This document shows positions 27,019 to 36,721 of a stretch of 64,000 nt of DNA, in pieces. A program made the translations under genes and the position numbers. Source of the DNA: Streptomyces fragilis (lineage in GTDB: Bacteria; Actinomycetota; Actinomycetes; Streptomycetales; Streptomycetaceae); NCBI RefSeq assembly GCF_003112515.1, contig NZ_BEVZ01000002.1:868001-932000 (forward strand), in the 5' to 3' direction. Within the stretch, counting starts at the first letter, position 1. Each line of letters opens with the position of its first letter. Under the pieces are notes generated by a model. The model made no database searches, was not told the DNA's origin, and saw only the letters and a list, made by a program, of their open reading frames with translations.

Positions 27019-27786
27019 ATGGGGCTGGGCATGGCCTTCGATCCTCCGATCGAGCCTTTGATCGAACTGCGAGGCGTCAACAAGCACTACGGCGACCTGC
27101 ACGTCCTCCAGGACATCAACCTGACCGTCTCCCGCGGGGAGGTGGTCGTGGTCATCGGCCCCTCCGGGTCGGGCAAGTCCACCCTGTGCAGGGCGATCAA
27201 CCGGCTGGAGAGCGTCGAGTCCGGCGCCATCCACCTCGAGGGCCGCCCCCTCCCCGAGGAGGGCAAGGCGCTCGCCGGGCTGCGCGCCGAGGTCGGGATG
27301 GTGTTCCAGTCGTTCAACCTCTTCGCCCACAAGACGGTCCTGCAGAACGTGTCGCTGGCGCAGATCAAGGTCCGCCGCCGCAAGCGTGAGGACGCCGACC
27401 GGCGCTCGCGTGAGCTGCTGGAGAGGGTGGGACTCGCCGCCCACGCCGACAAGTACCCCGCCCAGCTCTCCGGCGGCCAGCAGCAGCGGGTGGCCATCGC
27501 CCGCGCCCTGGCCATGGAGCCCACCGTCCTGCTCTTCGACGAGCCGACCTCCGCGCTCGACCCGGAGATGATCAACGAGGTGCTCGAGGTCATGCGGCAA
27601 CTGGTCGACGAGGGCATGACCATGGTGGTGGTCACCCACGAGATGGGCTTCGCCCGTTCCGCCGCCAACCGCGTCGTCTTCATGGCCGACGGGAAGATCG
27701 TCGAGGACCGTCCCCCCGAGGAGTTCTTCACCGACCCGCACAGCGAGCGGGCCAGGGACTTCCTCTCCAAGATCCTCAAGCACTGA
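27019..27786 (+). CDS. gluA: Glutamate/amino acid ABC transporter, ATP-binding protein
   Basis: 255 aa (ATG 27031 is an alternative start). Walker A GPSGSGKST, Q-loop VFQSFNLFAHKTVLQN, signature LSGGQQQRVAIARAL, Walker B VLLFDEPTSALDPE, switch His in VVVTHEMGFAR. This is the polar amino acid (GlnQ/GluA) class. Together with the binding protein and two permeases downstream it matches the actinobacterial gluABCD operon for glutamate uptake. Confidence 0.93.
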   Translation: MGLGMAFDPPIEPLIELRGVNKHYGDLHVLQDINLTVSRGEVVVVIGPSGSGKSTLCRAINRLESVESGAIHLEGRPLPEEGKALAGLRAEVGMVFQSFNLFAHKTVLQNVSLAQIKVRRRKREDADRRSRELLERVGLAAHADKYPAQLSGGQQQRVAIARALAMEPTVLLFDEPTSALDPEMINEVLEVMRQLVDEGMTMVVVTHEMGFARSAANRVVFMADGKIVEDRPPEEFFTDPHSERARDFLSKILKH

Positions 27787-27799
27787 CCGGGGCCCCGCC

Positions 27800-28783
27800 A
27801 TGAAGAACCCCGCACGCAGCGCCCCCGTCCACGCTCCCCGCGTCCCCGCCCGCACGTCCCGGGCATCCGCCCGGGCACCCCGCACCGTCGTCCGCGCCCT
27901 CCTCGCCGCCGCCCTGGCCCTCGCCGCGGCCGCCTGCGGCAAGGACGGCAGCCCTCCCGTGAAGGGCCCGGCCCAGGACGCGCTCCCCACCTACACCGTG
28001 AACGAGGACTTCCGGCTGCCCGACTCGCCCACCTGGGTGCGCGCCGAGCGCCGCGGGTACTTCGTCGTCGGAGCCAAGGAGGACCAGCCCTTCCTCGGCG
28101 AACGGGACCCGGCCAGCGGCGAGTTCACCGGCTTCGACATCGAGATCGCCCGCATGATGTCCGCCTCCCTCGGCCTCGACCCGGACCGCATCCGGTTCAA
28201 GACCATCGCCTCCGCCAACCGCGAGACGGCGCTGCAGAACGGGCAGGTCGACTTCTACGTCGGCACGTACACCATCAACGACAACCGCAAGAAGCTGGTC
28301 GGCTTCGCCGGGCCGTACTACATGGCCGGCCAGGGCCTCCTGGTCCGCAAGGACGAGACGGAGATCAAGGGCCCCGAGGACCTCTCCGGGAAGCGGGTCT
28401 GCTCGGCGTCCGGCTCCACGCCCTACCAGCGCATCAGGGACGACTTCCCCGAGGCCGACCTGGTCGCCTACGACTCCTACTCGGTCTGCGTCGACAACCT
28501 GCTGACCTATCAGGTCGACGCGGTGACCACCGACGACGCCATCCTCATCGGCTACGCCGCGAAGGTCCCCGAGGAACTGAAGGTGGTGGGCAAGCCCTTC
28601 TCCGAGGAGCCCTACGGCATCGGCGTGCCCAGGGAGGACAACGCGCTGCGGTTCGCGCTCGACGACGCCCTGGAGGAGCGGCAGAAGAACGGCGACTGGA
28701 AACGGGCCTACGAGGCCACCCTCGGCCTGTCCGGGGTGCCGGCGCCCGAGCCGCCCCCCATCGACCGCTACCCGGCGGGCTGA
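27800..28783 (+). CDS. gluB: Glutamate-binding lipoprotein of the ABC transporter
   Basis: 327 aa. A long basic N-region precedes a lipoprotein signal ending LALAAAACGKD, whose Cys would be lipidated. The solute-binding domain shows YFVVGAKEDQPFLGERDP, GEFTGFDIEIARMMS, FYVGTYTINDNRKKLVGF, GKRVCSASGSTPYQ and DAVTTDDAIL, typical of polar amino acid binding proteins. It starts 13 bases after gluA. It would capture glutamate outside the membrane for GluCD. Confidence 0.92.
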   Translation: MKNPARSAPVHAPRVPARTSRASARAPRTVVRALLAAALALAAAACGKDGSPPVKGPAQDALPTYTVNEDFRLPDSPTWVRAERRGYFVVGAKEDQPFLGERDPASGEFTGFDIEIARMMSASLGLDPDRIRFKTIASANRETALQNGQVDFYVGTYTINDNRKKLVGFAGPYYMAGQGLLVRKDETEIKGPEDLSGKRVCSASGSTPYQRIRDDFPEADLVAYDSYSVCVDNLLTYQVDAVTTDDAILIGYAAKVPEELKVVGKPFSEEPYGIGVPREDNALRFALDDALEERQKNGDWKRAYEATLGLSGVPAPEPPPIDRYPAG

Positions 28784-28801
28784 CGAGGACCGGAACCTGA
28801 C

Positions 28802-29446
28802 GTGAACGTACTGACCGACAACTTCTCCACCTACGGCGAGGGCTTCCTCGGCACCGTCGAGCTCACCTTCTTCGCCTCACTGCTCGCCCTGGTGCTGGGC
28901 TTCCTGATGGCCTCCTTCCGGGTCGCCCCGGTCGGATCGCTCAGGGTGATCGGCACGGTGTGGGTGACGGTGCTGCGCAACACCCCGCTGACCCTGCTGT
29001 TCTTCGCCGTCCTGCTGGGCCTGCCCCGCTTCGGACTGGTGCTGCCGTTCACCGTCTTCGCGGTGCTGGCGCTGGGCTGCTACACCTCGGCGTTCATCTG
29101 CGAGGCGCTGCGCTCGGGCATCAACACCGTGCCGCGCGGACAGGGCGAGGCGGCCCGCAGCCTCGGCATGACGTTCGGCCAGACCCTGTCGCACGTCATC
29201 CTGCCGCAGGCCTTTCGCACCGTCATCCCGCCGATCGGCTCCACCCTGATCGCCCTCGCCAAGAACTCGGCCATCGCGGGCGCCTTCAGCGTCACCGAAC
29301 TGCTCGGCGTCTACAAGACGCTGGGCGAGCTCGGCTACGACGTCGTGTGGACCTTCGTCTGGATCGCCGCCGGCTACCTGATCATCACCCTCGCCATCAG
29401 CGCGCTCTTCAACGTGCTGGAGCGCACGTGGGGAGTGCCCCGATGA
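28802..29446 (+). CDS. gluC: Glutamate ABC transporter permease
   Basis: 214 aa from GTG 28802. About five membrane helices; GFLGTVELTFFASLLALVLG and LRNTPLTLLFFAVLLGLP are typical of the HisMQ family, and the EAA loop reads EAARSLGMTFGQTLSHVILP, contacting GluA. Its stop overlaps the gluD start (ATGA). Confidence 0.92.
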   Translation: MNVLTDNFSTYGEGFLGTVELTFFASLLALVLGFLMASFRVAPVGSLRVIGTVWVTVLRNTPLTLLFFAVLLGLPRFGLVLPFTVFAVLALGCYTSAFICEALRSGINTVPRGQGEAARSLGMTFGQTLSHVILPQAFRTVIPPIGSTLIALAKNSAIAGAFSVTELLGVYKTLGELGYDVVWTFVWIAAGYLIITLAISALFNVLERTWGVPR

Positions 29447-30342
29447 CCTCGACCGCGCGGGCCGAGCACACGCCCACCGCCCTCTACGACATCCCGGGCC
29501 CCAAGGCCCGTGCCCGTCACCGTCTCTACGGGGCGGCGGCCACCCTGGTGATCCTGGCGCTGCTCGGCTGGCTGGTGTACCTGCTGGTGGACACCGGGCA
29601 GTTCGAGGCCGCCAAGTGGACGCCGTTCCAGTACAAGGGCATCCAGGAACTGCTGCTGCGCGGCCTGGGGAACACCCTCAAGGCCTTCGCCATCGCCGCG
29701 GTGCTCTCGCTCCTGCTGGGCGTGGTGCTGGCGATGGGGCGGCTCTCCGAGCACCGGGCGCTGCGCTGGGTCTCCACCCTGCTGGTGGAGTTCTTCCGGG
29801 CCATGCCCGTGCTGGTGATGATCTTCTTCGTGTTCGTGGCGCTCGAGGTGCGCCCGCTGCCCGCGCTGGTCACCGGCCTGACGCTCTACAACGGATCGGT
29901 GCTCGCCGAGGTCTTCCGCTCCGGCGTCAACTCGGTGGACCGGGGCCAGCGGGAGGCCGCGTACGCCCTCGGCATGCGCAAGTCGCAGGTGATGACGTAC
30001 GTGCTGGCGCCGCAGGCGGCGCGGGCCATGCTGCCCTCGATCATCAGCCAGCTGGTGGTCGCCCTGAAGGACACCTCGCTGGGCTTCCTGATCACCTACG
30101 AGGAGTTTCTGCACGCCGGGAAACTCATCGCGTCGAACCTTGACTATGATTTGCCTTTCATCCCCGTGGTCCTGGTGATCTCGCCGGTCTACATCGGGAT
30201 GTGCATGTTGCTCTCCTGGTTCGCCGGGTGGGTCGCCCGGCGCCAGCGGCGCAACCCGAAGACCGAGGCCGTCGACGTGGCCCCGGGCGGACCGGGACCA
30301 CTGCTGCCGGGCGAGGCCCCGCCCACGGCCGACAGGCCGTAG
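29443..30342 (+). CDS. gluD: Glutamate ABC transporter permease
   Basis: 299 aa from ATG 29443. A cytoplasmic N-terminus (to about residue 30), then HisMQ-type helices. LLLRGLGNTLKAFAIAAVLS, LVEFFRAMPVLVMIFFVFVA and the EAA loop REAAYALGMRKSQVMTYVLAPQ (quoted in part) are diagnostic. The C-terminus is a Pro-rich tail. Overlap with gluC ensures paired synthesis of the two membrane subunits. Confidence 0.92.
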   Translation: MTSTARAEHTPTALYDIPGPKARARHRLYGAAATLVILALLGWLVYLLVDTGQFEAAKWTPFQYKGIQELLLRGLGNTLKAFAIAAVLSLLLGVVLAMGRLSEHRALRWVSTLLVEFFRAMPVLVMIFFVFVALEVRPLPALVTGLTLYNGSVLAEVFRSGVNSVDRGQREAAYALGMRKSQVMTYVLAPQAARAMLPSIISQLVVALKDTSLGFLITYEEFLHAGKLIASNLDYDLPFIPVVLVISPVYIGMCMLLSWFAGWVARRQRRNPKTEAVDVAPGGPGPLLPGEAPPTADRP

Positions 30343-30410
30343 GGAGCGGCGGCTCACAGGGCACCCCTGGATCCGCCCGGCAGCAGCCGGAGATCACTGC
30401 TCGCGCGGTG

Positions 30411-30435
30411 CCGGACCGTCCGCAAGACGGTCCGG
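30411..30435. terminator. Hairpin terminator after gluD
   Basis: CCGGACCGTC (30411-30420) pairs perfectly with GACGGTCCGG (30426-30435); 5-base loop. It lies between convergent genes and may serve both. Confidence 0.75.
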
Positions 30436-30517
30436 GACGCTCGGGGAGAAGGTCAGCTGCGCGCCGGCCGGATCCGAGCCCGGCCGCCCGGCACCGGAGA
30501 AGTCCGGGGCGCTCGCT

Positions 30518-31285
30518 TCACGAACCCGCCCGGTGCTTGGGCTGCGTCTGCAGGGTCTTGACCGTGGGGGCCGACTGCGCCGCCTTGGTGACGTCGCCCA
30601 CCAGTTCGACGACGTCCGCGCCGTAGGCGGCCGAGTTCACCACCTTGAGCAGCAGGACGAACGAGCCGCCGTCGTACTTGCGCGCCAGCTTCTCGTGGTT
30701 GCGGGCCAGGTAGCGGGTGGCCGCCTGGTTGGTGATGGCCCGCTGGCCGCAGAAGAGGAACACCGGCCGCGCTCCCTTGCCCTGGCCCGCCGTCAGCCGG
30801 GCCAGCAGCACGTACTCCTCCGTGCCGGGCTCCATCCGGTAGCGCTCGGTGCCGATCTGGAACGCGCCGCGGTCCGGGCCCGCGTCCGGCTCCGTGTTGA
30901 TCCGCACCCCGGGCAGCAGCGAGTGCAGGTGCGCCGCCAGCCGCCGGTTGGCGCCTGGCCCGCCGACGCAGAACTCGGTCCGCTCGCCGAAGCTCTGCTG
31001 CGCCGCGTCGTGCGGCACCAGCTGCGCGTGGGCCTTGCAGTCCTTGACGACGGCGGCGAGCTCCAGCAGCGCGAAGGCGTCGTGCCGCACCACGGTGAGC
31101 TCCGGGCCGGCCCCCGGATCGCGGTTGACGACCAGCAGCGACTCCGCGTTGTCGGGCAGTCCGAAGAAGGCCTGCTTGCGGCTCAGGCGGCGGTCGGCGA
31201 GGCGGCCGCGGAGCAGCCAGCCCAGTGCCGCGCCCACGCAGAGGGCGGCCACGGCGAGGACGAGGTACAGCACGACGGTATTCAT
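30518..31285 (-). CDS. Hypothetical membrane-anchored protein
   Basis: 255 aa from ATG 31285. One N-terminal membrane helix (VVLYLVLAVAALCVGAALGW) is followed by RLADRRLSRKQAFFGLPDNA and a soluble domain (NRDPGAGPELTVVRHDAFAL, VFLFCGQRAITNQAATRYLA). No family recognised with confidence. Upstream on its strand TAGGCT stands eight bases before the ATG with no ribosome binding site, so the mRNA is probably leaderless. It is divergent from ggt (106 bases apart). Confidence 0.75.
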   Translation of the reverse strand: MNTVVLYLVLAVAALCVGAALGWLLRGRLADRRLSRKQAFFGLPDNAESLLVVNRDPGAGPELTVVRHDAFALLELAAVVKDCKAHAQLVPHDAAQQSFGERTEFCVGGPGANRRLAAHLHSLLPGVRINTEPDAGPDRGAFQIGTERYRMEPGTEEYVLLARLTAGQGKGARPVFLFCGQRAITNQAATRYLARNHEKLARKYDGGSFVLLLKVVNSAAYGADVVELVGDVTKAAQSAPTVKTLQTQPKHRAGS

Positions 31286-31390
31286 GGGCGCGCAGCCTAG
31301 CGGGCACCCATCAGGCGTTCGAGCGCGCCTCTGAAGTGTGCACGGCAATTTGGGCTAGGCTGCGGCGATTACCGATGACCGGAGGTAAAG

Positions 31391-33271
31391 GTGCGTCTTT
31401 CCGTCACACCCCAGCCCGTCACACGGAACAGGACCGGAGCGGCCAGAGCGCCCGGAACGCGACGGCGCACAAGGGGTGCGGTCCTGGCCCTCTCGGCCGC
31501 CCTCGTCTCCTCGCTCACCGTCGCCGCGCCGGCCCAGGCGGTGCCGGGCGGCCCGCCGGGCGGCCCGGGTCCCGTCAAGACACCGGTGGCCACGGGCTAC
31601 GGCGGGGCCGTCTCCAGCGTCGACGCCGACGCCACCGCAGCGGGGCTGGAGATCCTCAAGAAGGGCGGCAACGCGGTCGACGCGGCGGTCGCCACGGCCG
31701 CCGCCCTCGGCGTCACCGAGCCGTACTCGGCCGGTGTCGGCGGAGGCGGCTACTTCGTGTTCTACGACGCCCGCTCCCGCAGCGTGCACACCCTCGACGG
31801 GCGGGAGACCGCGCCGCTGAGCGCCGGGAGCGACCTGTTCCTCGAGGACGGCACCCCCGTCCCGTTCGCCGAGGCCGTCACCAGCGGGCTGAGCGTCGGC
31901 ACCCCCGGAACCCCCGCGACGTGGGAGAAGGCCCTGGAGAAGTGGGGCAGCAAGCGGCTGTCCGGCGTGCTGGCGCCGGCCGAGAGGCTGGCCCGTGACG
32001 GCTTCACGGTCGACGAAACGTTCCGCTCGCAGACCGCCGCCAACGAGGCCCGCTTCCGCCACTTCCCCGCCACCGTCGAGCTCTTCCTGCCCGGCGGCCG
32101 GCTGCCCGAGGTGGGCTCGACCCTCAAGAACCCCGACCTGGCCCGCACCTACGCCCGGATGGCACGGGAGGGCGCCGGTGTCATGTACCGCGGCCCGATC
32201 GCCGAGGACGTCGTCGAGACGGTCAACCACCCGCCGGTGGCCCCCGGTTCGGACTACCGCGCGCGGCCCGGACGACTCGAGGAGCGGGACCTGGCGCGCT
32301 ACCGCGTCAAGGAGCAGGCGCCCACCGCCGTCGGCTACCGCGGGCTGAAGGTCCACGGCATGGCGCCCTCCTCGTCCGGCGGCACCACCGTCGGCGAGGC
32401 CCTCAACATCCTGGAGCGGACCGACCTCTCCCGGGCGAGCCAGGCACAGTACCTGCACCGCTACATCGAGGCGAGCCGCCTCGCCTTCGCGGACCGCGGC
32501 CGCTGGGTCGGCGACCCCGCCTTCGAGGACGTGCCGACCCGCGAACTGCTCTCCCAGGAGTTCGCCGACTCCCGCGCCTGCCTGATCAAGGACGACGCGG
32601 TGCTCACCAGCCCCGTCGCGCCCGGCGACCCGCGTCACCCCGCGGCCTGCGCCGCGGGCGGGCAGGCCGCCCCCACCACCTACGAGGGCGAGAGCACCAC
32701 GCACCTCACGGTCGCCGACAAGTGGGGCAACGTCGTCGCGTACACGCTCACCATCGAGCAGACCGGCGGCAGCGGCATCACCGTGCCGGGCCGCGGGTTC
32801 CTGCTGAACAACGAGCTGACCGACTTCTCCTTCGCCCCGGCGAACCCGGCCGTGCACGACCCGAACCTGCCCGGTCCGGGCAAGCGGCCGCGCTCCTCCA
32901 TGTCCCCGACGATCGTGCTCGACGGCAAGGGCAGGCCGGTGCTGGCGCTCGGCTCGCCGGGCGGCGCGACCATCATCACCACTGTGCTGCAGACCCTCAC
33001 CGGAGTCGTCGACCGGGGACTGCCGCTGGTGGACGCCATCGCGGCCCCGCGCGCGAGCCAGCGCAACGCGGCCCGCACCGAGCTCGAACCCGGGCTGTAC
33101 GACAGCCCGGTGCGCGCCGAACTCGAGGCGATCGGGCACGTGTTCAGCCGCAACCCGGAGATCGGCGCGGCCACCGGCGTGCAGCGGCTGCCCGACGGCC
33201 GCTGGACCGCGGCCGCGGAAACCGTCCGCCGGGGCGGCGGCTCCGCCATGGTGGTCCGCCCGGCCGGCTGA
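31391..33271 (+). CDS. ggt: Secreted gamma-glutamyltransferase
   Basis: 626 aa from GTG 31391 behind GGAGGT. A signal peptide ends APAQAVP. It is an Ntn hydrolase: VDAAVATAAALGVTEPYSAG, GGGGYFVFYDA and the autocleavage/nucleophile Thr in ESTTHLTVADKWGN, followed by GGSGITVPGRGFLLNNELTD, PRSSMSPTIV and LGSPGGATIITTVLQTL. It splits at the TTH site into two subunits and hydrolyses or transfers gamma-glutamyl groups of glutathione-like peptides outside the cell. The glutamate released could be taken up by the adjacent GluABCD system. Confidence 0.93.
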   Translation: MRLSVTPQPVTRNRTGAARAPGTRRRTRGAVLALSAALVSSLTVAAPAQAVPGGPPGGPGPVKTPVATGYGGAVSSVDADATAAGLEILKKGGNAVDAAVATAAALGVTEPYSAGVGGGGYFVFYDARSRSVHTLDGRETAPLSAGSDLFLEDGTPVPFAEAVTSGLSVGTPGTPATWEKALEKWGSKRLSGVLAPAERLARDGFTVDETFRSQTAANEARFRHFPATVELFLPGGRLPEVGSTLKNPDLARTYARMAREGAGVMYRGPIAEDVVETVNHPPVAPGSDYRARPGRLEERDLARYRVKEQAPTAVGYRGLKVHGMAPSSSGGTTVGEALNILERTDLSRASQAQYLHRYIEASRLAFADRGRWVGDPAFEDVPTRELLSQEFADSRACLIKDDAVLTSPVAPGDPRHPAACAAGGQAAPTTYEGESTTHLTVADKWGNVVAYTLTIEQTGGSGITVPGRGFLLNNELTDFSFAPANPAVHDPNLPGPGKRPRSSMSPTIVLDGKGRPVLALGSPGGATIITTVLQTLTGVVDRGLPLVDAIAAPRASQRNAARTELEPGLYDSPVRAELEAIGHVFSRNPEIGAATGVQRLPDGRWTAAAETVRRGGGSAMVVRPAG

Positions 33272-33380
33272 CGAGCCGCCCCGCACGGCCCCGCCACGCG
33301 GGGTCACGCCACGCGGGGTCCCGCCGCGAACGGTCCCGTCGCGTACGACGGCTGCGGGCGTACCGCGGCGGGGACCGGAC

Positions 33381-33442
33381 GCACACGACAGGCGCCGCCC
33401 GGCACACGACAGGCGGAGCTCGGCACACGACAGGCGCCGCCC
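33381..33442. repeat. Three direct repeats of about 21 bp
   Basis: Copies at 33381-33400, 33401-33421 and 33422-33442 share GCACACGACAGGCG. They are non-coding, between ggt and the Clp gene. The third copy forms the left arm of the terminator. Confidence 0.6.
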
Positions 33443-33462
33443 GGCACAGGCCGGGCGGCGCC
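33433..33462. terminator. Hairpin terminator between ggt and the Clp ATPase gene
   Basis: GGCGCCGCCCGG (33433-33444) pairs perfectly with CCGGGCGGCGCC (33451-33462); 6-base loop. Confidence 0.75.
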
Positions 33463-33487
33463 TTCGGCGCGGGAGACGGCCGCGCGG

Positions 33488-36187
33488 TCAGGAACCCGTG
33501 CCGCCGGAGCCGCCGAAGGGCGGCTCCGGTGGGGCGTCCCCGCCCGCGGCGGTCGAGCCGGCGCTCTCCACCCGGAACGCGGGACGGTCGTCCTCGCCGA
33601 CCTCGACCACGACCCGCCCGCCGCCGGACAGCCGGCCGTCCAGCAGCATCCGGGACAGCTCGTTGTCGACCTCCCGCTGGATGGTGCGGCGCAGCGGACG
33701 GGCGCCGTACTCCGGCTGGTGGCCGTGGCGCGCCAGCCAGTCCACCGCCTGGTCGGTGAACCGCACCGTGACGTCCTGCGCGTGCAGCCGGCGGCGGGTC
33801 CGCTCCAGCATCAGGTCGGTGATCTGCCGCAGCTGCACGTCGGTGAGCTGACGGAACACCACGATCTCGTCGATCCGGTTGAGGAACTCCGGCCGGAAGT
33901 GCTGCCGCAGGGGCCGCAGCACCCGCTCCCGGCGCGCCTCCTCGTCCACGGCGGCGTCCGCGGCGGTGAACCCCAGCGCGCCGCCGCCCCGGACGATCAC
34001 CTCGGACCCCAGGTTGGAGGTCATCACGATCACCGTGTTGGTGAAGTCCACGGTGCGGCCCTGGGAGTCCGTCAGCCGGCCGTCGTCCAGCACCTGCAGC
34101 AGGATGTTGAAGACGTCCGGGTGCGCCTTCTCCACCTCGTCGAGCAGCAGCAGCGAGTACGGGTGGCGCCGCACCACCTCGGTGAGCTGGCCGGCCTCCT
34201 CGTGCCCGACGTACCCGGGCGGGGCCCCGACCAGGCGGCTCACCGTGTGGCGCTCCTGGTACTCGCTCATGTCGAGCCGGACCATCCGCTCCTCGCTGCC
34301 GAACAGCGCCTCCGCCAGCGCCCGCGCCAGCTCCGTCTTCCCGACGCCGGTCGGGCCCAGGAAGAGGAAGCTGCCGATCGGCCGGTCCGGTCCGGCCAGA
34401 CCGGCTCGGGCCCGCAGCACGGCGTCGGAGACCACCCGCACGGCCTCGTCCTGGCCGACCACCCGCTCGTGCAGGTGCTCCTCCAGGTGCAGCAGCCGGT
34501 CCTTCTCCTCGGCGGTCAGGCTGGCCACCGGAATGCCCGTCTGCCGGGAGACCACCTCGGCGATCGACTCCACCGTGACCACCAGGTTCTGCCCCTCGTC
34601 GGGCTGCTCCTCCTGGCCCGCCGCCTCGACGCGCGCCCGGACCTCCTCGATCCGGTCGCGCAGCCGCATCGCCTCCTCGTACTGCTCGGCGGCGACCGCC
34701 TGGTCCTTGTCGCGGGTCAGCTGCTCCGCCTCACGCTGCAGCGCCCGCACGTCGGTGCGCCGGCCGCGCGAGCGCAGCCGGACCCGGGCGCCGGCCTGGT
34801 CCATCAGGTCGATCGCCTTGTCCGGCAGGAACCGCTCGGTGAGGTACCGGTCGGAGAGCTCCACCGCCGCCACCAGTGCCTCGTCGGTGTAACGCACCTG
34901 GTGGTGGGCTTCGTAGCGGTCGGCGAGGCCGCGCAGGATCTCGATGGCGTCCGCCACCGACGGCTCGGGCACCATGACCGGCTGGAAGCGGCGGGCCAGC
35001 GCCGCGTCCTTCTCGATCCTGCGGTACTCCTCCAGCGTGGTGGCTCCCACCACGTGCAGTTCGCCGCGGGCCAGGGCGGGCTTGAGGATGTTGCCCGCGT
35101 CCATCCCGCCGCTCTCGCCGCCGCCTCCGGCGCCGACCACCGTGTGCAGTTCGTCGATGAAGACGACCAGTTCGCTGGGATGGGCGCGGATCTCGTCGAT
35201 GATCCCGTTGAGCCGCTCCTCGAAGTCGCCGCGGTAGCGGGTGCCCGCCACCACGCCGGACACGTCCAGGGCGACCACGCGGCGGCCGGCGAGCACGTCG
35301 GGGACGTCGTCGTCCGCGATCCGCTGGGCGAGGCCCTCCACGATCGCGGTCTTGCCCACGCCGGCGTCGCCGATCAGCACCGGGTTGTTCTTGCCCCGCC
35401 GGGAGAGGACCTCGACGGTCTGCTCGATCTCCTCCTCGCGCCCGATCACGGGGTCGATCCGGCCCTGCCGCGCCAGCTCGGTGAGATCGCGGCCGTAGCG
35501 GTCCAGGTTCGGCGTGTTCATGCCGTGCTGGGGCTGTTCGGGATGGCGGCGCACGGCGGTCGAACCGGCGGGGACCCGGCCGCCCGCGCCGGCCGACGGC
35601 TCCTGGCCCTCCGGCGGGGGAGTGGGTGCGAAACGGGCCGTGCTGAGGATGTGGCCGGCCGCCGAGTCGGGGTTCTCGGCCAGCGCGCTCAGCACGTGCT
35701 CGGGGCCGATGTAGCCGTCGCCGCGGCTGCGGGCCAGCTCGTGCGCGTCCAGCAGGGCGCGCTTGACGGCCGGGGTCATCGCCACCGAGGCCGGCGGGGT
35801 CTCGTCACCCGCGGGGGCGGCGGAGCGGCTGTCGATGTCCGCCGCCAGCTCGTCCGGGTCGGCGCCCGCCCGGGCGATCAGACTGCGGGTCGGCTCGATG
35901 GCCAGGGCGGCGCGCAGCAGGTGCTCGGTCTCCAGGTCGCGGCTGCCGTGCTCGGCCGCGTAGGCGGCCGCGGCACGCACCAGGTCCTGGGCGGGCCGGC
36001 TCATCAGGCGGCCGATGTCCACGCGCCGCGGCGGGGCGCCGTTGCCGCCGCCCTGCCCCGGGGATCCGCCGCCGGACCCCCGGGCCGACGGTGCGGGACC
36101 GAAGAGTCCGCTGCTGAACAGGCGTGCGAAGAATTCTGCGAAGGGGTCCGAGCCGTAGCCCTGCGGACCCGGGAATCCGCTGGTCAT
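33488..36187 (-). CDS. ClpC-like AAA+ unfoldase with Gly-rich N-terminal extension
   Basis: 899 aa from ATG 36187 (GGATGG upstream). A distinctive N-terminus ([20 protein letters not shown], then Gly/Pro-rich) precedes Clp-N repeats ([26 protein letters not shown]). AAA1: [25 protein letters not shown]. The short coiled middle has a UVR-like [13 protein letters not shown], a ClpC rather than ClpB feature. AAA2: [39 protein letters not shown] in [11 protein letters not shown] sits where ClpC proteins bind ClpP, so a proteolytic partner is likely. The C-terminus is a Pro/Gly/Ser tail. Many Streptomyces carry such an extra Clp ATPase beside the main ClpC. Confidence 0.9.
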   Translation of the reverse strand: MTSGFPGPQGYGSDPFAEFFARLFSSGLFGPAPSARGSGGGSPGQGGGNGAPPRRVDIGRLMSRPAQDLVRAAAAYAAEHGSRDLETEHLLRAALAIEPTRSLIARAGADPDELAADIDSRSAAPAGDETPPASVAMTPAVKRALLDAHELARSRGDGYIGPEHVLSALAENPDSAAGHILSTARFAPTPPPEGQEPSAGAGGRVPAGSTAVRRHPEQPQHGMNTPNLDRYGRDLTELARQGRIDPVIGREEEIEQTVEVLSRRGKNNPVLIGDAGVGKTAIVEGLAQRIADDDVPDVLAGRRVVALDVSGVVAGTRYRGDFEERLNGIIDEIRAHPSELVVFIDELHTVVGAGGGGESGGMDAGNILKPALARGELHVVGATTLEEYRRIEKDAALARRFQPVMVPEPSVADAIEILRGLADRYEAHHQVRYTDEALVAAVELSDRYLTERFLPDKAIDLMDQAGARVRLRSRGRRTDVRALQREAEQLTRDKDQAVAAEQYEEAMRLRDRIEEVRARVEAAGQEEQPDEGQNLVVTVESIAEVVSRQTGIPVASLTAEEKDRLLHLEEHLHERVVGQDEAVRVVSDAVLRARAGLAGPDRPIGSFLFLGPTGVGKTELARALAEALFGSEERMVRLDMSEYQERHTVSRLVGAPPGYVGHEEAGQLTEVVRRHPYSLLLLDEVEKAHPDVFNILLQVLDDGRLTDSQGRTVDFTNTVIVMTSNLGSEVIVRGGGALGFTAADAAVDEEARRERVLRPLRQHFRPEFLNRIDEIVVFRQLTDVQLRQITDLMLERTRRRLHAQDVTVRFTDQAVDWLARHGHQPEYGARPLRRTIQREVDNELSRMLLDGRLSGGGRVVVEVGEDDRPAFRVESAGSTAAGGDAPPEPPFGGSGGTGS

Positions 36188-36721
36188 CAGCCATCCGTTT
36201 CGGCGCGCCCCCTGCATCGCGCGGGCGCACGAGGTCGACAGTCCGTGCGCCCGCCGGGTGCCCCTGCGGCAGGTGGCTACACCTCGGCCGACCGGGCGGC
36301 CGCCATCTCGCCCCTCACCTTGAGTGACCGGATGATTGCGTCGCGCGCGCCGCGCGGCGCGACGGGGCACCCGGCACGGACGGCGCGGGCCACGCTCCTG
36401 AGGGACGCGGCCCGCGCGGTCTTACCTGGTGCGGGAAGGCCTCGCGGTCCTCCCGCGGGACGGGGCCCGGACACCGGCGTCCGGCCGGCCGAACACCGGC
36501 GTCGGCCCGGCCGGGCGCCGGCGGTGCGCGGCTGGCCCGCAAGGGTGGTGATGCGCGGTGACTCGACGGCTTTGCCGGGATGGTCTTGGCAAGGCCCCCG
36601 GGGCGTCCTAAGTTCGAGATTCCGGCGGTTGCGGCCGACCCGGCGGATCGACCGGATCCTTTCGCCCAGCGGTGAGTCCCTGCAGTAGAGGCCCTCTGAC
36701 GTTCCGTCGAAGGAGCAGCTC
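36188..36721. other. 534-base intergenic region
   Basis: Divergent control region between the Clp and pyrimidine genes, with no credible gene. It holds repeated CCGGCGTCGGCC-like words around 36475-36530 and a good promoter for the pyrimidine operon (36586-36614). A CTTGAGT word at 36322 is only half of an HspR site. Confidence 0.55.
36586..36614 (+). promoter_or_regulatory. Promoter of the pyrimidine catabolism operon
   Basis: TTGGCA (36586-36591), a 17-base spacer and TAAGTT (36609-36614), about 105 bases before the first start codon. The spacer is the GC palindrome-rich AAGGCCCCCGGGGCG... stretch, a plausible repressor site. Confidence 0.55.

Noticed and set aside
36316..36345. HspR (HAIR) site candidate CTTGAGT upstream of the Clp gene
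   Set aside because: Only one half-site is present; the expected ACTCAAG partner after seven bases is missing (TGATTGC instead).
33719..36688. 989-codon plus-strand open frame opposite the Clp ATPase gene
   Set aside because: The minus strand encodes a full ClpC-like protein with both Walker motifs; the plus-strand product is His/Arg/Val-rich with no recognisable fold.
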